Shown here: piece after piece, positions 4,120-5,358 of the stretch
How the letters are laid out: each line of letters starts with the position of its first letter
Numbering within the stretch: the first letter of the stretch is position 1
From: an uncultured Hyphomicrobiales bacterium
GTDB lineage: Bacteria; Pseudomonadota; Alphaproteobacteria; Rhizobiales; Xanthobacteraceae
NCBI GenBank assembly: GCA_903891395.1
Contig: CAITEM010000616.1
Span: 1 to 5,358, forward strand
DNA length: 5,358 bases
Direction of reading: 5' to 3'
Translations under genes and position numbers: made by a program
The notes under the pieces: model-generated
Database searches by the model: none
Told to the model about the DNA's origin: nothing
The model's input: the letters and a program-made list of their open reading frames with translations, nothing else

Positions 4120-5357
4120 GGCCGTGTCTGACCACTTCCGCGAATGCGGTATTTGAACGTCGTGAGCTGATCGACGCCAACGGGGCCACGCGCATGGAGG
4201 CGGCCGGTGGCGATGCCGATCTCGGCGCCGAAGCCGAATTCGCCGCCGTCGGCGAATTGCGTCGAGGCGTTGTGCAGCACGATGGCGGAATCGACCTGGC
4301 GCAAAAATTTCTCCGCCGTTGCGGCATCATCCGTGATGATGGCGTCGGTGTGATGCGAGCCGTAACGCTCGATGTGTTCGATCGCGGCATCGACGCCATC
4401 GACCACTTTGGCGGCGATGATGGCGTCGAGATACTCGGTCGACCAGTCTTCTTCGTTGGCTTGCTTAACGCGGCGGTCGACCGCCTGCACCGCTCTGTCG
4501 CCGCGGATTTCGCAGCCGGCGTCGATCAGCATCTCGATCAGCGGCTTGGGATGCGTCGCAGCCACGGCCTTGTCCACGAGCAGCGTTTCGGCCGCGCCGC
4601 AGACGCCGGTGCGCCGCATCTTGGCGTTGAGCACGATGGTCTTGGCCATGTCGAGATTGGCCGCCTTGTCGATGTAGACGTGCACGACGCCTTCGAGATG
4701 CGCGAACACCGGCACGCGGGCTTCGGTCTGCACGCGCGCGACCAGGCTTTTGCCGCCGCGCGGCACGATGACGTCGAGATTGCCGTCGAGGCCGGTCAGC
4801 ATCAGTCCGACCGCGGCGCGGTCGCGCGTCGGCACCAGTTGAATGCAGGCCTCCGGAAGGCCGGCTTCGCGCAGGCCCTGTTGAAGCGCCGCGTGAATGG
4901 CGCGGCTCGAGCGCGTCGAGTCCGATCCGCCGCGCAGGATGGCGGCGTTGCCGGACTTCAGACACAGCGCGCCGGCGTCGGCGGTGACGTTCGGGCGGCT
5001 TTCGTAAATGATGCCGATGACCCCGAGCGGCACGCGGACCCGCGCGATGTCGAGACCGTTGGGGCGGGTCCAGCGGGCCATTTCCTGGCCGATCGGGTCG
5101 GCCAGGAGGATCACCTCCTCCAGCCCCTTGGCCATCGCTTCGATCCGCTTGTCGTCCAGCATCAGGCGGTCGAGCATGGCCCCGCCCAGGCCCTTGGCCC
5201 GAGCCGCGGCCATGTCCTCGGCATTGGCGGCCAGAATGACCTGGCGGTTGTCGCGCACCGCCGCCGCCGCCGCCGCCAGGGCGGCGTTCTTGGCGGCGGT
5301 CGGGCTGCCGGCCAGCACCCGCGCCGCCGCCCGCGCCTTGCGCCCCAATTCGATCAT
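4116..5357 (-). CDS. proA: Glutamate-5-semialdehyde dehydrogenase (gamma-glutamyl phosphate reductase), possibly 5'-incomplete
   Basis: ProA reduces gamma-glutamyl phosphate to glutamate-5-semialdehyde with NADPH, the second step of proline synthesis from glutamate, and is expected to work with ProB. The 413 residues visible show the full aldehyde-dehydrogenase-like family pattern: PLGVIGIIYESRPNVTADA (110-128), LRGGSDS (141-147), VPRGGKSLV (198-206), the catalytic cysteine Cys253 in RRTGVCGAAETLLV, SHHTDAI (334-340), and FGFGAEIGIATGRLHARGP (374-392) near the end. An Ala-rich segment at 27-33 lies on a GC-rich trinucleotide repeat. The ATG at 5357 is one base from the window edge. Relatives often carry 10-20 further residues before the segment matching MIELGRKARAAARVLA, so this Met may be internal and the gene may continue past 5358. 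The stop overlaps the nadD start by four bases. Confidence 0.95.
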   Translation of the reverse strand: MIELGRKARAAARVLAGSPTAAKNAALAAAAAAVRDNRQVILAANAEDMAAARAKGLGGAMLDRLMLDDKRIEAMAKGLEEVILLADPIGQEMARWTRPNGLDIARVRVPLGVIGIIYESRPNVTADAGALCLKSGNAAILRGGSDSTRSSRAIHAALQQGLREAGLPEACIQLVPTRDRAAVGLMLTGLDGNLDVIVPRGGKSLVARVQTEARVPVFAHLEGVVHVYIDKAANLDMAKTIVLNAKMRRTGVCGAAETLLVDKAVAATHPKPLIEMLIDAGCEIRGDRAVQAVDRRVKQANEEDWSTEYLDAIIAAKVVDGVDAAIEHIERYGSHHTDAIITDDAATAEKFLRQVDSAIVLHNASTQFADGGEFGFGAEIGIATGRLHARGPVGVDQLTTFKYRIRGSGQTRP

Positions 5358-5358
5358 C

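Overview
The window is a high-GC stretch of alphaproteobacterial chromosome. I infer the order Hyphomicrobiales (Rhizobiales), and more tentatively the Bradyrhizobium/Rhodopseudomonas/Xanthobacteraceae side. The grounds are protein sequence style, gene order, and palindromic intergenic repeats of a kind common in those genomes. No species can be named from the sequence alone.

All supported genes lie on the minus strand, so they are read from high to low coordinates. The order of transcription is proA (5357-4116, proline synthesis; its true start may lie just outside the window), nadD (4119-3406, NAD synthesis, overlapping proA by a GTGA stop/start), rsfS (3244-2942, ribosome silencing factor), rlmH (2746-2264, 23S rRNA methyltransferase), an EnvC-like murein hydrolase activator (1311-22), and the first seven codons of what is probably the S41 peptidase gene ctpA (22-1, overlapping envC by TAATG). 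From family knowledge this is a conserved alphaproteobacterial housekeeping cluster, usually preceded by obgE-proB. It groups proline and NAD synthesis, ribosome maturation and silencing, and cell-wall remodelling.

The cluster is interrupted twice by non-coding DNA. A gap of about 195 bp between rsfS and rlmH is filled with perfect hairpins. A gap of about 950 bp between rlmH and envC contains, from right to left, an inverted pair of REP-like palindromes (2119-2223), a 19-bp palindrome embedded in a promoter-like sequence pointing toward envC (2057-2086), and a long GC-rich tract of hairpins with no credible gene (about 1411-2056). That tract resembles a dispersed intergenic element I associate with Bradyrhizobium-type genomes, but I could not check this.

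The genes are ordinary. The points worth a second look are the long structured tract with its own promoter-like palindrome, the uncertain non-ATG start of rsfS with a potential Ala/Lys/Pro-rich N-terminal extension, the basic histone-like tail on NadD, and the complete loss of zinc ligands in the EnvC LytM domain. I found no phage, transposase, CRISPR, tRNA, rRNA or toxin-antitoxin genes.
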